Assembly: GCA_016706685.1 (NCBI GenBank)
Contig: JADJJE010000008.1
Span: 1 to 64,000 of the forward strand
Source of the DNA: Sandaracinaceae bacterium
GTDB lineage: Bacteria > Myxococcota_A > Polyangia > Polyangiales > Houyiibacteriaceae
Length of the DNA stretch: 64,000 bases
Direction of reading: 5' to 3'
Shown here: in pieces, positions 38,933 to 46,970 of the stretch
How the letters are laid out: every line of letters begins with the position of its first letter
Numbering within the stretch: position 1 is the stretch's first letter
Made by a program: the position numbers and the translations under genes
Notes under the pieces: generated by a model
Seen by the model: the letters and a program-made list of their open reading frames with translations, nothing else
What the model was told of the DNA's origin: nothing
Database searches by the model: none

Positions 38933-41900
38933 CTAGAGCCCGCCCACGGTGGTGACCCCGGCCGGGCACCCCCCCGAGCAGCCGCCCGGGTCACAGACGA
39001 AGAAGCAGTCGGTCGACAGCACGCCGGCCTCGCCGACCGTGCTCTCGCCCCAGCAGCGGACGGCGTCGTCGAGCCCCACCGCGCAGGTGGTGTGTCGGCT
39101 GCCGGCGATCTGCGTGGCGAGCACGCCCGGCACGCGCTGGGCCACGAACAGCTGGGATGAGATCGACGGGTGCGGACCGGCTTGGCCCGACCCGTTGAAG
39201 CCCCAGCAGTAGACCTCGGCGAGGTCATCGATGATGCAGGCCGTCTCCCCGGTGAGGTGCAGCGCCGTCGCGTTTCGGACGTCACGCACCGGGATGGGGG
39301 TGGGCGAGAAGGGGCGGTTGGCGCCGGCGCCCAGCTGGCCGGATGTGCCCGTGCCCCAACAGTAGACGCTGCCGGCCACGCGGCGCGCGCACGTGACACG
39401 GTTCCCGGCCTCCACCTGCACGACGTCGTCGAGCGACACCACGGCGACGGGCGTCACGCTGTCGATGCCGAGCCCGTCCCCCAGCTGCCCCTCGCCACCG
39501 CTCCCCCAGCAGGCCACGGCCCCGCTGCGGCGCACAGCGCACACGTGCGACTGGCCCACGGACACGCTGAGCGCGTCGTCGACGCCCGGAATGGCGACCG
39601 GAACGCCAGCCGCGGTGATGCTCGTGTCGAGGCCCAGCTGACCCGTGAGGTTCTGGCCCCAGCAGCGGACGCCGCCGGTCGCGAGCACGGCGCAGGTGGT
39701 GTAGCTGTTGGCGCTCAGCGAGACCGCTTCCTCGAGGTCCACCTGGGCGGCCGCGAAGAGGCCGTTCTCGATGGTGCCGTTGCCGAGCTGACCGAAGTCG
39801 TTGAGGCCCCAGCACCAGACCTCCCCGCCCGCGCGCAGCACACAGGTGTGGGAGACCGCGACCACGGCGGTGTGGATCTCATCGGTCTCCGCGACCACCG
39901 AAGCCATGGGATCGCCGCCGCCCCAGCAGCGCTGCTCACCGCTGCGCATGACGGCACACGTTCCCCCGCGCGCGATGCCGCGGGCGGTGTCGAAGCCCGT
40001 GACGCGCGTGGGCGCGCTGCGGCTCTCCGCGCTGCGGTCGCCGACCTGTCCCACGTCGTTGAGGCCCCAGCACCAGGCCTGCCCGGCGGTGTCGATGGCG
40101 CAGGTGGTGTCGCCCCCGGCCTCCACGGTCACGAACGACGGGGCCGCCGGCACGTCTTCGATCTCGCTCGCGCTGTCGGTGGTGCCGCGGCCCAGCTGGC
40201 CGAAGTCGTTGCCGCCCCAGCAGGCCACCGTGCCATCCGCGCGGCGCACACAGGCGTGGTCGCGACCAGCGCGGAGGGCCGTGAGCGCCGCGCTGTCGGG
40301 CGACTGCGCCGCGACGACGAGTGGCCGATCCACGCTGGTGGGGGGAGGCACGAGCCCCTGCCCGTGGCTGTTGTCACCCCAGCAGGCCACCGAGCCGCCG
40401 TCCGCCGAGCAGGTGAAGCCGTCTCCGACAGCCACCAGGTCGTGCGCGAGGTCGGTGTCCACCGCGAGCGGGCTCGAGGAGCAGAACACCTCGCTCGCCA
40501 CTGGGAACGTGGGCTCCACCCAGGGGCACAAGGGCAGCACCGTGTCGTCGCCGAGCTGCCCGAACTCGTCCGACCCGAGGCACCAGAGCCCATCCACCGG
40601 GCCGCCGAAGCCGCACAGCGTGCTGCCTCCGAGCCCGATCTCGCCGCCCCCCGAGGCGAGCAGGGCGGGCGTCGTCTCCTGCAGGAGGCCCGGACCCCAG
40701 CCCCAGCACCACACGCCGTCGTCGCGCTCTGCACAGAAGTGGCGGCCGGTACCCGTGATGGCGCGCACGTCCGTCAGGTCGCTCACCACCGTGGGCAGCG
40801 CGAAGCTGGCGGCGTTCCCCACGCCGCGCTCGCTGTAGCGGTTGTGCCCGTCGCAGAACACCCGCCCGTCCACCGCGATGGCGCAGGTGGTGCCCGTGCT
40901 GGTGGCGACCGCCGTGGACGCGCCGAAGCGGCTCGAGTGCGAGGCGTAGCGGCGCAGCTCACTGGTTCCCGCGCCGAGCTGACCGTCCGAATTCTCACCC
41001 CAGCAGCCCACGGCACCTCGGCTGGTGACCACGCAGGCATGACGCTCTCCCACGGCGAGGTCCACGGCGTTGGGCAGCGCGCAGAGCCCCGCGGTGCACG
41101 TCTCCGCCAGCGGGCAGGTTCGTTGGCACGTTCCACAGTGCGTGGCGCTGGTGGCCAGGTCGGTCTCGCAGCCATCGCGGGCATCGGCGTTGCAGTCGCC
41201 GAAGCCGGGCTCACACGCGGCCACGTGGCAAGCTCCGTCGATGCAGAAGCCCGCCGCGACGCCGCTCACGGCGCAGCTCGCGTCCGCGTCCACGCGCTCG
41301 TCCGAGCTTCCGTCGCAGTCGTTGTCCACGCGGTCGCACAGCTCCGTGGCGTCTGCGTAGGTGGTCGCGCTGAAGTCGTTGCAGTCGTCCACGGGCGCGT
41401 TGCCCCCGCTGCACACCGAGCCCGGGTCGAGGTGGCCGTCCCGGTCGAGGTCGCGCTCGAAGAGCCCATCACAGTTGTTGTCCGCGCCGTCACAGAGCTC
41501 CGAGGCGCCCGGCCGCACCGTGTCGTCCGCGTCGTCGCAGTCGAAGCCGTTGAGCGAGTCGCCGTGCTCTTCCGTGCACGCGTGCTCCACCGGGAGTGTG
41601 GGGTCGCCGAACCCGTCGCCGTCCGCGTCCCGGTAGAAGGTGGCCTGCACGCCCTCGTCCAGCATGCCGTCGCAGTCGTTGTCGAGGCCGTCGCAGGCCT
41701 CGGTGCCGGTGGGGCTGATGCCCGGCGCCGCGTCGTCGCAGTCGCGCCCGCACGTCTGCGCGCCGCCCGGTCCGTCGTTGCAGCAGGTCGCGTCGGCCAC
41801 GCCATCGCCATCCTGGTCGCGAAAGCCGAAGGTCGTCGGGTCGCAGTCCTCGTCGCGATCCTCCACGTCGCAGACCTCGGTGTTGCCCGGGAAGCGGACG

Positions 41901-42268
41901 CGGTCGCTGTCGTCGCAGTCGTCGCCCCCGCAGACCATGGCGCGGTGCCCGTCGTCGTCGGCGTCCTCGGTCTCGGAGCAGACCGTCTCGCAGGCCAGCT
42001 GTGCCTCGAGGCAGGCCTGGCCCGTGAGGCACGGCGCAGCGGCGCTCACACAGCCGCGCTCGTCGGCGTCGGGGCTCGTGGGGGTGCAGCGCTCCGCGCC
42101 GTTGCAGAACAGGCCGTCATCGCAGTCGAGTGGCGTCTCGCAGCGCTCGTCGGGCGGCAGGCCCGCGTCTTCGCCGGGCGGGGTGTTCGCGTCGCCGCAC
42201 CCGATCACAGCGGGCAACAGACAGCACAGCGCGAGCACTCGGAGCGCGCGAAGAGGACAGCGAGTCAT
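38933..42268 (-). CDS. MopE-like / RCC1-repeat lipoprotein, 1,111 residues
   Basis: A very large predicted lipoprotein: MTRCPLRALRVLALCCLLPA, lipobox VIGC. Residues 40-340 are acidic and Cys-rich, with DCDD, CDGxDNDCDGxxDE and DxDGDGxxD blocks, the putative metal-binding (MopE/thrombospondin-like calcium) repeats. Residues about 380-1090 are a long series of RCC1-type blades with repeating VACWGxNxxGQLGxGT and HTCAV elements, giving perhaps two seven-bladed propellers. Cysteines recur in the same place in each blade (xxCAVxxxGxVxCWG), suggesting disulfides. Such proteins are frequent on polyangial cell surfaces; the function is unknown. Start ATG 42268. The gene is long, uninterrupted and in one frame. 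Confidence 0.8.
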   Translation of the reverse strand: MTRCPLRALRVLALCCLLPAVIGCGDANTPPGEDAGLPPDERCETPLDCDDGLFCNGAERCTPTSPDADERGCVSAAAPCLTGQACLEAQLACETVCSETEDADDDGHRAMVCGGDDCDDSDRVRFPGNTEVCDVEDRDEDCDPTTFGFRDQDGDGVADATCCNDGPGGAQTCGRDCDDAAPGISPTGTEACDGLDNDCDGMLDEGVQATFYRDADGDGFGDPTLPVEHACTEEHGDSLNGFDCDDADDTVRPGASELCDGADNNCDGLFERDLDRDGHLDPGSVCSGGNAPVDDCNDFSATTYADATELCDRVDNDCDGSSDERVDADASCAVSGVAAGFCIDGACHVAACEPGFGDCNADARDGCETDLATSATHCGTCQRTCPLAETCTAGLCALPNAVDLAVGERHACVVTSRGAVGCWGENSDGQLGAGTSELRRYASHSSRFGASTAVATSTGTTCAIAVDGRVFCDGHNRYSERGVGNAASFALPTVVSDLTDVRAITGTGRHFCAERDDGVWCWGWGPGLLQETTPALLASGGGEIGLGGSTLCGFGGPVDGLWCLGSDEFGQLGDDTVLPLCPWVEPTFPVASEVFCSSSPLAVDTDLAHDLVAVGDGFTCSADGGSVACWGDNSHGQGLVPPPTSVDRPLVVAAQSPDSAALTALRAGRDHACVRRADGTVACWGGNDFGQLGRGTTDSASEIEDVPAAPSFVTVEAGGDTTCAIDTAGQAWCWGLNDVGQVGDRSAESRSAPTRVTGFDTARGIARGGTCAVMRSGEQRCWGGGDPMASVVAETDEIHTAVVAVSHTCVLRAGGEVWCWGLNDFGQLGNGTIENGLFAAAQVDLEEAVSLSANSYTTCAVLATGGVRCWGQNLTGQLGLDTSITAAGVPVAIPGVDDALSVSVGQSHVCAVRRSGAVACWGSGGEGQLGDGLGIDSVTPVAVVSLDDVVQVEAGNRVTCARRVAGSVYCWGTGTSGQLGAGANRPFSPTPIPVRDVRNATALHLTGETACIIDDLAEVYCWGFNGSGQAGPHPSISSQLFVAQRVPGVLATQIAGSRHTTCAVGLDDAVRCWGESTVGEAGVLSTDCFFVCDPGGCSGGCPAGVTTVGGL

Positions 42269-42322
42269 GGGGGGACAGCTCCGCTACAGTGGAAATGTTC
42301 ACCCACAATAGAACACGGTGGG

Positions 42323-42739
42323 TCAGCCCACCACGGAGATCGTCACGCGGCGTGTGTGCGCGCGGGTGCGGTGCTCCCAGAGGTAGACGCCCTGCCAGGT
42401 GCCGAGGTCCGCGCGGCCACTCTCGACCGGGATACCCAGCGAGGTCTGCGTCAGCGCGACGCGCACGTGGGCGCTCATGTCGTCCGGGCCCTCCTCGGTG
42501 TGCACGAAGAGCGGGTCGCCGTCGCGCACCAGGCGCGCGAGCCAAGCGTTCAAGTCCACGTGCACGTTGGGGTCGGCGTTCTCGTTGATGATCAGCGACG
42601 CGCTGGTGTGGTGCACGAACACGGTGCACAGCCCGCGCAGCGTGCCGGATGCGCCCACCACGCGCTGCACCTCGCGGGTGATGTCGTGCGTGCCGCGCCC
42701 ACGCGTGGCGATCTCGAGGGTCTCGGCGAAGTAGGTCAT
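42323..42739 (-). CDS. YjbQ/UPF0047 family protein
   Basis: A 138-residue member of the YjbQ (UPF0047) family, some of which have thiamin-phosphate synthase-like activity. The pattern fits: RGRGTHDITREVQRVV, GLCTVFVHHTSASLIINENA, a TEEGPDDMSAHVRVALTQTS block and GTWQGVYLWEHR. The histidines in VHHTSAS and the MSAHV are conserved metal/phosphate-site residues. ATG 42739 (MTYFAETLEIATRG) begins the family region. It stands divergent from the small protein at 42847. Confidence 0.85.
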   Translation of the reverse strand: MTYFAETLEIATRGRGTHDITREVQRVVGASGTLRGLCTVFVHHTSASLIINENADPNVHVDLNAWLARLVRDGDPLFVHTEEGPDDMSAHVRVALTQTSLGIPVESGRADLGTWQGVYLWEHRTRAHTRRVTISVVG

Positions 42740-42846
42740 GGCGGGCGCTTGGCGTACCACGACCGCGCGCGCGGCACGAGGACGAGTGGGCACCCCGCGA
42801 CCCCGTCCGCTACCTTGGGAGACACCCCTCGAAAGGACGCCCGTTC

Positions 42847-43116
42847 ATGAGCTCACCCCTTCGCCTCTGTCTGCGCGTGGCCCTCGGCGCGCTCGTGCTC
42901 ACCGCCTTCGACGCTGCGCTGGCCAGCGACGCCTCTGCGCAGTGGGAGCGCCCCGCGCGCGTCACGGACCTCGATGGCACCGTGGTGCAGGGCATCCCCG
43001 AGGGCCCGGGGACGTTCTACGTGGTGAACCGCGCTGCCCAGGAGTACCGGGCGCCCGACGTGCGGCCGAGCTTCGTCCCGCGCATCGTGGACAGCGTGGC
43101 GCGCGAGCCCTTCTGA
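42847..43116 (+). CDS. small exported protein
   Basis: An 89-residue protein with a clear signal peptide (MSSPLRLCLRVALGALVLTAFDAALASDASAQ). The mature part, about 57 residues, is Arg/Pro-rich (WERPARVTDLDGTVVQGIPE, FYVVNRAAQEYRAPDVRP) with no cysteine. No family is recognised. It is 15 nt ahead of the metallo-beta-lactamase gene, so the two are likely one transcript. Confidence 0.6.
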   Translation: MSSPLRLCLRVALGALVLTAFDAALASDASAQWERPARVTDLDGTVVQGIPEGPGTFYVVNRAAQEYRAPDVRPSFVPRIVDSVAREPF

Positions 43117-43131
43117 CCGCACGCTGCGCGC

Positions 43132-43935
43132 ATGCGCTCTCTGCTCTTCCTCGTGGTCGCGCTGATGCTGGCTGGCTGTGGCGCGGCGAGCCCTGTGGCT
43201 CCCGCTGAGCCCGCGTCCGGCTCCGCGCCAGCGGCTTCCACCCTGCCGTCCACCGACGTGACACTCCACGCGGACCTCGTGGTGCGCCGACTGAGCCCCA
43301 ACGTGCTGCTGCACGTGTCGTGGAAGGAGCTGCCCGAGTGGGGGCGCGTGTCGTCCAACGGCCTGGTGGTGATGGGCCCCCATGAAGCGCTGCTGGTGGA
43401 CACCACCTGGGACGACGCGGGCACGGCGCTCCTGCTGGACCACGTGGAAGCCGCCCACGGCCGGCGCGTGACGCACGCCATCGTCACGCACTCCCACGAC
43501 GACCGCATGGGGGGCATCCGCGAGGCGCAGCGCCGCGGCATCGTGGTGCACGGCCTCGCGCTCACGGCCACACGCGCCGTGGCCGCCGGTGAGCCCCCGC
43601 CCAGCGAGACCTTCGCGAGCGAGACCACGCTGCGAGTGGACGGCGTTCGCGCAGAGGCGTTCTTTCCTGGCGCGGCGCACGCGCCCGACAACCTGGTGGT
43701 GTGGCTCCCCGACGAACACGTGCTCTTCGGGACCTGCATGGTGCGCGAGCAGGCCGGCACGTCCGTGGGCAACCTGGCCGACGCGTCGCTCGAGACCTGG
43801 GAGGCGGCCCTCGCGGCGGTGCGTGCGCGCGTGCCGGCGCCACGCGTGGTGGTCCCCGGTCACGGCGAGCCCGGCGACGCCGGCCTGCTGGACCACACTC
43901 TCACGCTCGTGCGGGCGGCGCGGGGAGAGCGCTGA
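43132..43935 (+). CDS. subclass B1 metallo-beta-lactamase-like lipoprotein
   Basis: A 267-residue predicted lipoprotein (MRSLLFLVVALMLAGC). All six zinc ligands of subclass B1 beta-lactamases are present in order: HxHxD as THSHDDRMGG, the next His as FFPGAAHAPDNLVVWLP, the Cys as VLFGTCMVRE, and the last His as VVPGHGEPGDAGLLDHT. Between them is the B1 pattern SVGNLADASLETWEAAL. The order and wording resemble Bacillus BcII and NDM enzymes. A lipidated B1 enzyme recalls NDM. Such enzymes cleave penicillins, cephalosporins and carbapenems, but activity on the real substrate is untested here. Operon with the small exported protein upstream. Confidence 0.8.
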   Translation: MRSLLFLVVALMLAGCGAASPVAPAEPASGSAPAASTLPSTDVTLHADLVVRRLSPNVLLHVSWKELPEWGRVSSNGLVVMGPHEALLVDTTWDDAGTALLLDHVEAAHGRRVTHAIVTHSHDDRMGGIREAQRRGIVVHGLALTATRAVAAGEPPPSETFASETTLRVDGVRAEAFFPGAAHAPDNLVVWLPDEHVLFGTCMVREQAGTSVGNLADASLETWEAALAAVRARVPAPRVVVPGHGEPGDAGLLDHTLTLVRAARGER

Positions 43936-45324
43936 TCAGGCGCCTTGGCTCGGCAGCAAGCGCTGCGCCGCGGCCTCCCACGCCTTGAACGCGAGGCCGT
44001 TGCGGCGCCTCGGATAGGCCCGGTACAGGCCCTCCGACGCGCTCAGGGTGGCCAGCGTGGGGACGACCACCCGCGCGAGCGCAGGCCGCTGGAGCAGCCG
44101 CCGGCCCGCGCGCAGGGCCTCGCCGGGGGCGAGCTGGCCACGCCGCTGATCGAGGCCCGGCCGCACCAGCGACGGCGAGAAGATCCCCACCGCGAAGAGC
44201 GTCTCCACGCCGGCCGACCCCAGCGCGCAGCTCATGCGGCGCACGGCGTCGTAGCCCGAGAGCGTGCCGCCGAACTCGCGCAGGAAGCCCGCCTGGTAGC
44301 GCCACAGAACGTCGGCCGCGCCCGGGTCGCGTGCGCCTGCCACGGCCTCGGCCAGCATCTTCCCCGCGATGAGGCCGAAGCCGATGCCGCTGCCGTGGCC
44401 GGTCATCACCTGCCCGGCGGCGTCGCCCACCAGCGCGATGCCGGGCGCGGTGAAGCGGTCGTAGACGCGCCGCAGCGGGATGGTGCCGCCTCCGCCGAAG
44501 AGCGCTTCGCCCATCCAGGGGTGCTGGGCGCGCACCTGTCGCACCAGCTCGGCGCCGCCCGGGGCACCACCCACGGGGATGGAGCCCGCCAGCACGGACA
44601 CGTGCTCGAACGAAGGGTCCACCCCGACGTTCACCGTGGAGTAGCCGCCTGCCGTGGCCAGCCAGGACACCACGTCACCCGGGGAGGCCGCGTGCTCGCG
44701 CAAGAACGCACGCGCCCCGGCCACGTCGTCGATCTTCAGCATGAACTGCTGGGCGGTGCACAGATCGGAGGGCGCGCACGGCGGGCACGCGCGCGCGAGC
44801 TCCGGCACCTGCGAGCGCAGCACCCCGCGGTAGCCAGCCGCGTCCACGAACAGCGGCGCGTCGAAGGCGAGCGGGTGCTCTCCCTGGCGCGCCGACAGCC
44901 CCGCCACGCGCCCGCCACGGAGCGACAGCGAGACGTCGCTCACACCCCAGCGGAGGTCCACGCCCGCGGCCTCGGCGCGTGCACGGAGGTGATCCACCAG
45001 GGCCCGCATGTCGGCCTCGATGATCGGGTTGTCCTCGATGGTGAAGCGGTGCCGGCCGCTGGGGCTCAGCATGTGGGACGCGCTCGTGCGGGGGTACCCC
45101 GTGATCCAGCTCGTGCCCAGCCCGGCCCGCGTCAGCTGCCAGTCCAGCACGCCGTTGCACCAACGCGCCCCGCTGCGCCCTGCGCCGCGCTTCTCGAGCA
45201 CCACCACCCGCAGCCCCAACACCGCGAGCTCGCCTGCGGCATGCAGCCCCGCCGTGCCTCCGCCCACCACTACAACGTCAAAGGTCTCGCGGGCTGCCGT
45301 GGTCGCCATGGTGGCGCCGAGCAT
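43936..45324 (-). CDS. geranylgeranyl reductase-family FAD-dependent oxidoreductase
   Basis: A 462-residue flavoprotein. The FAD-binding start is VVVVGGGTAGLHAAGELAVL and the second FAD region is GIALVGDAAGQVMTGHGSGI, continuing GFGLIAGKMLAEAV, as in geranylgeranyl reductases and related lipid or quinone-modifying enzymes. Between them are a substrate domain and a cluster of cysteines (ACPPCAPSDLC) that may bind iron or be structural. The C-terminal part is helical and Arg-rich. The substrate is unknown; lipid or isoprenoid saturation is the family's usual job. The stop touches the beta-lactamase stop tail to tail. Start ATG 45324; Met 45309 is an alternative. Confidence 0.7.
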   Translation of the reverse strand: MLGATMATTAARETFDVVVVGGGTAGLHAAGELAVLGLRVVVLEKRGAGRSGARWCNGVLDWQLTRAGLGTSWITGYPRTSASHMLSPSGRHRFTIEDNPIIEADMRALVDHLRARAEAAGVDLRWGVSDVSLSLRGGRVAGLSARQGEHPLAFDAPLFVDAAGYRGVLRSQVPELARACPPCAPSDLCTAQQFMLKIDDVAGARAFLREHAASPGDVVSWLATAGGYSTVNVGVDPSFEHVSVLAGSIPVGGAPGGAELVRQVRAQHPWMGEALFGGGGTIPLRRVYDRFTAPGIALVGDAAGQVMTGHGSGIGFGLIAGKMLAEAVAGARDPGAADVLWRYQAGFLREFGGTLSGYDAVRRMSCALGSAGVETLFAVGIFSPSLVRPGLDQRRGQLAPGEALRAGRRLLQRPALARVVVPTLATLSASEGLYRAYPRRRNGLAFKAWEAAAQRLLPSQGA

Positions 45325-45391
45325 AGCAGCTGCGACCTATGCGACGGACACGACCTGCACGAGGCAGGCCGAGCCGCGCGAGGGCCGTGCC

Positions 45392-45535
45392 CTACTTCTT
45401 CCCCTTGGCAGGCGCGGGGGCCGCCTGCTTCGCTTGGCTGGCCTGCTTCGCGGAGGCCTTGTTGGCGGTCTCCTTCTGGCTGGCCTGCTTCTGGCTGTCG
45501 TTCTTCTGCTTCGACTTCGGGGACTTGTCACCCAT
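45392..45535 (-). CDS. small Lys/Gln/Ala-rich protein (MGDKSPKSKQKN type)
   Basis: A 47-residue protein, MGDKSPKSKQKNDSQKQASQ at the start, then Ala/Lys/Gln repeats and a PAPAKGKK tail. It is highly basic and probably disordered. An excellent ribosome site (GGAGG, 5 nt before ATG) marks the start. Short proteins with this same MGDKSPKSxxK opening occur in many bacteria as unnamed conserved proteins; their role is unknown. It is flanked by genes on the same strand with no clear operon link. Confidence 0.6.
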   Translation of the reverse strand: MGDKSPKSKQKNDSQKQASQKETANKASAKQASQAKQAAPAPAKGKK

Positions 45536-45622
45536 GAGGACCTCCGTGAGGTGGCACGCGCCACCAGCGTCAAGGATCACAGGTCTCCGAGAATGCACAA
45601 GGGTGATATCGCCTTGGCTGGC

Positions 45623-46885
45623 TCAGGTTCTTGCGCCGCCCAAGCGAGGCAGCAGCACGGTGATGGTGGTGCCCTCGCCGAGGGCGCTGCTCGCGCTCAC
45701 GGTGCCGCCCGCCGCGGTGACCACCGAGTAAACCGTGGAGAGCCCGAGACCGTCGCCTTCGCCGCGCTCCTTGGTGGTGAAAAAGGGCTCGAAGGCTTTC
45801 TCGCGCGTGGCGTCGTCCATGCCCACCCCCGTGTCGGCCACCACCAGCCGCGCCAGCGGACGGGCGGGGTCGTCACCATTCGGGCCAACGTCCAGGGTCA
45901 ACGTGAGCCTCAGGTGGCCCCCGCCGATCAGCGCGTCGCGCGCGTTCTTCACCAGGTTCATCACGATCTGCTCGGCGCCGCTCTGCTCGAGGCGCACGTA
46001 GACCGGCTCGTCGGGCAGCTCCATGGTGAGGTCGATGCCGTCGTCCGCCAGCGCCGAGAGCGCCGGCCGCATGGCGCGCAGCACGTTGGCCAGGTCGATG
46101 ACCGTGGTGGGCGGCTGATCCTGGTTGGCGAAGTCCAACAGGTTGCGCACCAGGCGGCGCCCTTGGTCGACGATGCTCAGCAAGTCCGCGCCTACGTGGC
46201 CACGGTCCTCTTGGGGTGGATCCTTGCGCATGAAGTCGGTGCGCAGCTGCAGGGCCAGCAGCACGTTGTTGAAGTCGTGGGCCACGTTGGCGGCCATGCG
46301 TCCGAGCGACTCCATCACGCGGTGACGCTCGAGCTCACGGCGCGCGTCCAGCAGCTCTTGGTAGTGGCGTGCCGAGGCGCGCTGCTCGAGATACAGGCCC
46401 AGCATGTCGGCCACCGTGGCGGCGAAGTAGCGGTCTTCGGCGGTCCAAGCGCGCACGGCGCCGACGTGCTCGTGGCACACCACCCCAATCGCGTCGCCCT
46501 GCTCGAAGACCGGGCAGTCGAGCAGCGCGTGGATGTCGTTCGCGACGAGGTAGGGCGTCAGCTCGCCGGTGCGTGAGTCCTCGCGGGCGTCCTCGGCCAT
46601 CACCACGCGACGCGTGCGCAGGGCCTCGGCGTAGCGTGGGCAGCGCAGCAGGTCGATGACCTCGCCCGGGGCGGCGTTCCCGGTGCGGCGGTCGAACAGC
46701 ATCTCGCAGCGGATGCGCGTGCCGTCCTCTTCGTAGCGCCAGATGCCCACGCGGGCGACGTTCAGCGTCTCGGCGCTGAGCTTCAGCGCGTTGAGGAAGG
46801 CGCGGGAGAGGGTCTCGTCATCATCCACCGAGCGGCGGACCAGCGTGAAGCGCGCAGCCTCGCGAATGCTGAGTGGCTCATCCAT
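45623..46885 (-). CDS. GAF-domain sensor histidine kinase
   Basis: A 420-residue soluble histidine kinase. Residues 1-165 are a GAF domain (VARVGIWRYEEDGTRIRCEM, AIGVVCHEHVGAVRAWTAED). A short coiled coil leads to the phospho-acceptor helix LGRMAANVAHDFNNVLLALQ (H in NVAHDFNN). The ATPase domain has the N-box QIVMNLVKNARDALI, G1 VVADTGVGMD, the F-box EPFFTTKERGEGDG and G2 GLGLSTVYSVV. No membrane segment, so it senses a cytoplasmic cue. An AAAGGGAAG ribosome site precedes ATG 46885. No response regulator gene is adjacent, so this is an orphan kinase. Confidence 0.85.
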   Translation of the reverse strand: MDEPLSIREAARFTLVRRSVDDDETLSRAFLNALKLSAETLNVARVGIWRYEEDGTRIRCEMLFDRRTGNAAPGEVIDLLRCPRYAEALRTRRVVMAEDAREDSRTGELTPYLVANDIHALLDCPVFEQGDAIGVVCHEHVGAVRAWTAEDRYFAATVADMLGLYLEQRASARHYQELLDARRELERHRVMESLGRMAANVAHDFNNVLLALQLRTDFMRKDPPQEDRGHVGADLLSIVDQGRRLVRNLLDFANQDQPPTTVIDLANVLRAMRPALSALADDGIDLTMELPDEPVYVRLEQSGAEQIVMNLVKNARDALIGGGHLRLTLTLDVGPNGDDPARPLARLVVADTGVGMDDATREKAFEPFFTTKERGEGDGLGLSTVYSVVTAAGGTVSASSALGEGTTITVLLPRLGGART

Positions 46886-46970
46886 CGGGCTTCCCTTTCT
46901 ATTTGCAGTATGCCTGCACGGCGCGACCCGTGAAAGGGCCTAGCCGAGGCCGAGGCACGCCCGCGGACGC

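Noticed and set aside
39170..42850. An open frame of over 1,200 codons antisense to the RCC1/MopE gene
   Set aside because: In very GC-rich DNA the frame opposite a coding frame often lacks stops. Its translation is Arg/Ala/Val/His-rich without motifs, while the other strand reads a clear repeat protein.
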